Assembly: GCF_026745355.1 (NCBI RefSeq)
Contig: NC_079208.1
Span: 49,832,845-49,896,844, forward strand
From: Beta vulgaris subsp. vulgaris
Lineage: Eukaryota; Streptophyta; Magnoliopsida; Caryophyllales; Amaranthaceae
DNA: 64,000 bases
Direction: 5' to 3'
The translations under genes and the position numbers were made by a program. Below the pieces are notes generated by a model that was given only the letters and a program-made list of their open reading frames with translations, was not told the origin of the DNA and searched no databases. Below, piece by piece: positions 59,629 to 64,000 of the stretch (positions within the stretch are counted from its first letter, which is position 1; every line of letters begins with the position of its first letter).

Positions 59629-62600
59629 CTCGCTCCTACCACCAACTCCCACCTCCCCACCACCCCTGCCCCCCCAACCCCAGAACCTCACCCCCCGCAT
59701 CCCCTCCCCTACCCTCCCACCTCCCCACCACCCCTTCCCCCAACCCTAGCACCCTACCCCCTCACAACCCCCATTGGATTACCCCCGCACCTCCGTTGAA
59801 TTTTGCTCCCTTCCCCTCAACCCTCAGCGATTTTCGTTCCCCTCCCCCGACCAAGGTGGTTAACTTGTGTTGCTTTCTTCTCTCTCTCCTCTATACACGT
59901 TACGAAAATCGGTTCTGTTTTTAAAACGCAACCACCTATTGTGGGCTGCGAAAATCGGTTCAACCACCTGTTGTGGCTTATGAAAGTTAGCGATGTGGGG
60001 AGAGGGTTGCGGAAGTCGATAGGGGTAGGGGAAGGTTGTGGAAATTGACAGGGGTGGGGGTGCGAGGGTTGGTGGGAGCGTTAGGGAGGGGTGGTGTATC
60101 GATGGTTAAGGTTAGGGTTATGGGTAGGGTTAGGGTTAGTGGTTAATTAGGGTTGAAAATAACAAAATAAGGGTTAATGACTAACAGCGGTTAACGGAGT
60201 TAACCGTCGTTAGTCATTAAGGGTATTTGAATGTATTTTTATGAAACTGAGGGGTACCCCGTGTATTTTGAGAAGTGTGAGGGTACCTCGTGAATAAACC
60301 GAAAACTCGTGGGTATTTGGTGAAAAAACCGTATAAAATACTCGATTTAGCAACAAGGAAGGTTGTTATTTCTAGAGACATCATTTTTCATTAGAGTCGC
60401 TTCCCTTTTCACCACTCTTCTTCCCCTCATACTACTTATACTACCAATTTCTTTCTCCCTCACACAACAAATATTTCCATCCCTTCTCCTCCTTCATCAT
60501 CACCTCATACACCTGATTCTCCCACTTGTTCTGATTCTTCTCTAGTCATACCTTCATCTTCTACTTCTGATCTCCTATTTCATCACCTTTCCCACATATT
60601 TCTCCTCCATTCAGAAAATCCACAAGACTTACCAAACTTCCTTCTCATCTTAATAATTTTATGTGTTTCTACGACTACATCTCATCGGTGTAAATTAGTT
60701 TCTTTTGACTCTCTTCTTCCTACACACAAAGCTTTCGTAGCTACTCATACTGACATAGTTGAACCTACTCACTATGCTGAAGTTGCTAAGGATTTCAAGT
60801 GGGTAGAGCTATGGACAAGGAAATTTCAACCTTGACTAACACTAGCACTTAGGAGTTTACAGTTTTACCTAAGGGAAAGAAAGCCATAGGTTGTGAGTGG
60901 GTTTACAAGGTTAAAAATCATGATGATGGAACAATTGAAAGGTATAAAGCCAAATTAGTAGCTAAGGGCTTTACACAGAAATATGGGCTAGATTATCAAG
61001 ATACTTTCTCACCTGTTGTAAAGATGTCAACTGTGACATGCTTAATTTCTTTAGCTGCTAGCAAACAGTGGAATTTGTTTCAATTGGATGTCAACAATGC
61101 CTTTTTACATTGGAAAATACACGAGGAGGTGTATATGAAAGTCCCTAAGGGAGTCATAGCTCCGCCTGGTCATGTTTGTAGACTTAAGAAGTCTTTATAT
61201 CAATCAGCAATACATATTACAAGAATCTCATTTTTTATGAGAGGACAAAACACATAGAAGTGGATTGTCACTTCACAAGGGACAAAGTTCTTGATGGTAT
61301 TCTACAACTCAGTTATATTTCTACTACTCATCAACTAGTTGGCATTTTTACCAAAATTCTTCCTAGTGCTCAATATTATTATTTCTACACTATCTTCCAA
61401 ACTCGGTATGATTCAAATCCTCCCAGGGTGAAGGGTGGTTTTGGTTTACACTCGGCAAAGCCCATATCCAGTCATCAAGTTAGTTACAAGGCAGTTAGAG
61501 TTAGTTAGCTCCAAGCATAACAATATGAAGTTAGTTGTTTAGCTTCTAGCAGAAGTTTCATTAATTTATTTTCTCTTCCTGTAATAATGAGTTGTAATTC
61601 TTCTTTGTACAAATAGATCATCTACTGTAATGATTCAATTCATTCAATAACAAACACATAGAAATATTCTCCTCTCTATTTCTCTCTCTACATTTCTTCA
61701 TTTCTTAAGTTGAGTTCATACTAAAATGATGAACTCTAACAACAGTTTTGTTTATGCATAACATATAGAGATAAGAATGTAAGAGGACGTAATTTGATAC
61801 GTGGGTGTAGATTGAAGATGATATAGGAAGGGAAGAAACGAGATGCGACCCCTAGGGCAGTCTACCCACACTACCCCTTCCCTCATCCCTATAAGAATCA
61901 GATTTGAGATGTCAAAATATGTGAGGTAAAAGAGTTACCCACCAACTTAAACCCACATAATTTGCTTAAACTTGCATCAGTTTTTTTTTTTAACAAGGTA
62001 AGTTGAAATCCTTTACCTATAAAAGAAAATTGGGAGATTTATCTTGCAAGAGGCGGATGAGACTCAATCACATAACTTTTAGAATTGAAAGTAATGCCAA
62101 CATCACTAAATTATCACCCGTTACTCAAACTTATACCCAATCAGTCAAAATCTCACTCCTTATCAAAGTAGATGGGGCTCCTGTCTCTCACAAAACTGGA
62201 ACAGAATTATTTCAAAAGTTTGGTTGTTGTCGATTCTAAATTCCTAATGAATAAAGGGTGGGGTTCATCGAGAGATAAAGAACACATTACGGCCACTAAT
62301 TTGTCTAACAATTTTTAATCAACTTCTTTTAATGGTCTATTATATACGTCTCAAAACATGCACAATACATTTTCCCAAGACAACTGCTTTCACAATCACA
62401 CAAAGCAGACAAAACTTTCAACGCTCCACCTCATGCAATTTTCACTTCAACATTATCAAGCACCATCTAAGTACTAGCAGTAGCACTAATACATTTTTAT
62501 ATTATAACATTTGAAATTTATTTAGCATCAATTTATAGTTGTGACTTGTGAGGAATGAGGATACTATGTTACTTACTCAATTACTCGTGTCAACTACATT

Positions 62601-62739
62601 AACTACCCCCACTTCTTGTTTTGTTATGTAGTGCTGATCTGTGCTTTCTCTAACACACAAATAATATATTTTAAGTAAGTTATTACTGTTACTCTATTAT
62701 TTAAGCATTTGAATTTATTATTTTCACTTAGTCTATTAC

Positions 62740-63300
62740 ATTACTTAAAAGATTAAGTACAACTTTAGATAGTGGTAGAAATTTCACCTCAAATATAATT
62801 ATAAATAATTCATGCTATTCTTGGACTTATAGATCTATCTTACGTTTTTCCTTATAACAAGAGAATGTGCCTTGTTAAAAGATTAAGTACAACTTTATAC
62901 TCCATAGTGGTAGAAATTTCATCTCAAATGGTCAAATATAATACTTCTTTTGTTTCGTTTTAAATACAACAAAGGGGTATTATTGGTATAGTTTGTCTTG
63001 TAAGAAACCGTCTACTTTTAAATTAAAATTAGATAATAGTATGTTCAATATTAAAAAGAGAATTAGCCCAATAGTAATTAGGTTAATTTCTTTCGATGAC
63101 TAATTTAATTCATTTAATGACTATGTCTACTTTTATATTAAAATTAGACCGTCTCTTTTAATAATTTTTGTTATTTGTAAGATATAAAATATTCATTTAT
63201 TGCATTTAAAATGAAACAGATAAAGTAATGATTTTAATAATTCATGCTATTCTTGGACGTATGGATTTTCTTATCATTTTTTTTAAATAACAAGAGATCG
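62740..63300. repeat. Direct duplication (~130 bp) with second copy split by a MITE
   Basis: AAAAGATTAAGTACAACTTT, AGTGGTAGAAATTTCA(C/T)CTC, TCAAATATAA, AATAATTCATGCTATTCTTG and AACAAGAGA run once uninterrupted (62745-62868). They run again (62876-62940 plus 63228-63298) around an insertion. Confidence 0.8.
62944..63225. mobile_element. Stowaway-like MITE inside the duplicated segment
   Basis: Ends CTTCTTTTGTTTCGTTTTAA and the imperfect inverse TTTAAAATGAAACAGATAAAG, with TA on both sides (62942-62943 and 63226-63227). The first copy of the host duplication shows the site without the insertion. Confidence 0.78.
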
Positions 63301-64000
63301 GACGTTGGAGCAACTTCAACGGACCATTTGAGGTCCCAGCTTGCAAATATGAGAAAGTTAGGAGTGTTCTTAGCTCTTATCCGTCTCCCCTTTATTAAGA
63401 GGTTGGCCTCCAAAGTTAGAGCGGATTTACTAAACCACTAGTTTTGTCTCACCATATGTAAAGAATAAAATAAATGAAAGACATACAAGTACAACATTAA
63501 CCTAATTCTTCTATAACTTCTTATAAACTTCATCAATTAAATCTACTATTTCTGCGCATATATTTGGACATTCATTATTTTTGATTGAAATCATGTACAG
63601 TATTTTGTATAATTTCTCACATTTTAGATATCATCAAGAGAGATCAACAGAGTAAAGAATATTAAACCGTAGTAAAAGCAGTAACTAATATCACAAAATA
63701 ATGATGATCTCAAAATTATCATGATCTTTTCTAGTTCATAGATACATTTCCAAATAACAAATAAAGCAACAAAATAAGGCATCTAAGTTCTTAAACCTAT
63801 CAAATTTACCATTCCACAATGTATTTAACTCTTAACTGAAATTTGTAATGTAAACCACATACAAATCCCAATAATCCTAATCATCTTTTTTTTTTTTTTT
63901 ACTAGGAGTGGAATAATACTAACTTTCACCTTTTTTTTTTTTTTTTTTGTTTGAGAGGGTGTGAAATTACAATTAGCACTCAGCCCAACCTTCCTCGTGA

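Larger units (their letters stand above)
53158..60331. mobile_element. MULE-type non-autonomous element with long inverted ends, inside Copia pol
   Basis: Left end CGATTTTTTCACCAAATACC, right end its inverse GGTATTTGGTGAAAAAACCG. The similarity continues inward for over 100 bp (GAGTTTTCGGTTTATTCACG, GGTACCCCTCAGT, TAATGACTAACG). Flanks are TATAAAGTA (53149-53157) and TATAAAATA (60332-60340), a 9-bp duplication with one mismatch as for Mutator. The interior (59580-60180) has C-rich and TTAGGG-like runs and no transposase. A Gypsy element sits in its left inverted repeat. Confidence 0.85.
50951..61741 (+). mobile_element. Old Copia remnant, split by two nested elements
   Basis: Pieces are 50951-53157 and 60332-about 61741. 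Gag-like reading is around 51180-51702, with a zinc knuckle (YCEHCKMKNHTIDKC). Eroded protease and integrase follow (AKQTRLLFPTVS, FTRMT, LIGYPTNHKAYK). After the insertion the frame resumes (VVISRDIIFH), then RT (GCEWVYKVKNHDDG, LVAKGFTQKYGLDY, FQLDVNNAFLH). A deletion then joins KKSLY directly to the last part of RNase H. The right end resembles an LTR terminus (CTCTAACA). No 5' LTR is seen; it abuts the LINE. Many stops: dead element. Confidence 0.8.
61745..64000. other. AT-rich terminal region, no gene recognised
   Basis: Short frames at 62003-62239 and 63244-63441 lack any family features. Contains the duplicated segment and MITE listed separately, and two long T runs near 63887 and 63930. 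Confidence 0.45.

Noticed and set aside
62003..62239. 78-codon open frame (+)
   Set aside because: No recognisable motif, no splice context and no neighbour; probably chance or an eroded transposon.
1..64000. CRISPR arrays, prokaryote-type operons, tRNA or rRNA genes
   Set aside because: None seen. Repeats are transposon-derived; tRNA-like boxes occur only in the SINE and in the primer-binding sites.

Overview
This is nuclear DNA of a flowering plant, almost certainly a core eudicot. It has intron-rich genes with GT-AG introns, a LOB-domain gene, plant-type Copia, Gypsy, LINE, CACTA, MULE, hAT, Stowaway and Helitron elements, and an AT-rich intergenic background. I cannot fix the species from sequence alone. 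The repeat style would fit Caryophyllales (spinach, beet or quinoa relatives), but that is only a guess.

Four intact-looking host genes could be modelled exon by exon. They are a Kelch-repeat membrane protein (+, 1007-6585, 7 exons, 429 aa), a convergent F-box/Kelch protein (-, 10677-7574, 2 exons, about 480 aa), an LBD/LOB-domain transcription factor (+, 15243-16788, 2 exons, 148 aa) and a plastid PNPOx-like FMN-barrel protein (-, 35268-30080, 9 exons, 424 aa). From memory, the Kelch, F-box/Kelch and PNPOx genes match Arabidopsis At1g51540, At1g51550 and At1g51560, so this looks like a conserved micro-syntenic block. Here it is inflated by transposons, with an LBD gene lying inside it.

Layout. 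1-10.7 kb: Kelch and F-box/Kelch pair. 10.7-15.2 kb: a hAT MITE and a CACTA element with GCTGCGC palindromes. 15.2-17.5 kb: the LBD gene with a SINE in its intron and a solo LTR just downstream. 19.8-21.3 kb: a second CACTA of the same family in the opposite orientation. 21.8-22.8 kb: three Stowaway MITEs. 23.5-28.4 kb: a complete but coding-defective Copia element with nearly identical LTRs. 30.1-35.3 kb: the PNPOx gene. 35.8-39.4 kb: a cluster of small Helitrons. 39.4-46.3 kb: a broken first exon of a possibly plastid-targeted gene, split by a 4.5-kb CACTA that carries captured exons of at least four host genes (UVR8-like, ARM-repeat kinesin, probable DUF26 receptor kinase, LRR receptor kinase), all on the same strand. 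47.2-48.3 kb: a tandem array of about 285-bp units. 49.2-50.9 kb: a 5'-truncated LINE. 50.9-61.7 kb: an old Copia remnant split by a MULE-type element, which is itself split by a Tat/Athila-like Gypsy element. 61.7-64 kb: AT-rich sequence with a duplicated segment and a Stowaway-like insertion.

The three syntenic genes show no obvious joint pathway; their grouping is ancestral order rather than an operon. The most notable object is the multi-gene-capturing CACTA at 41438-45918. Next come the nested insertion at 50.9-61.7 kb and the palindrome-armed CACTA family.
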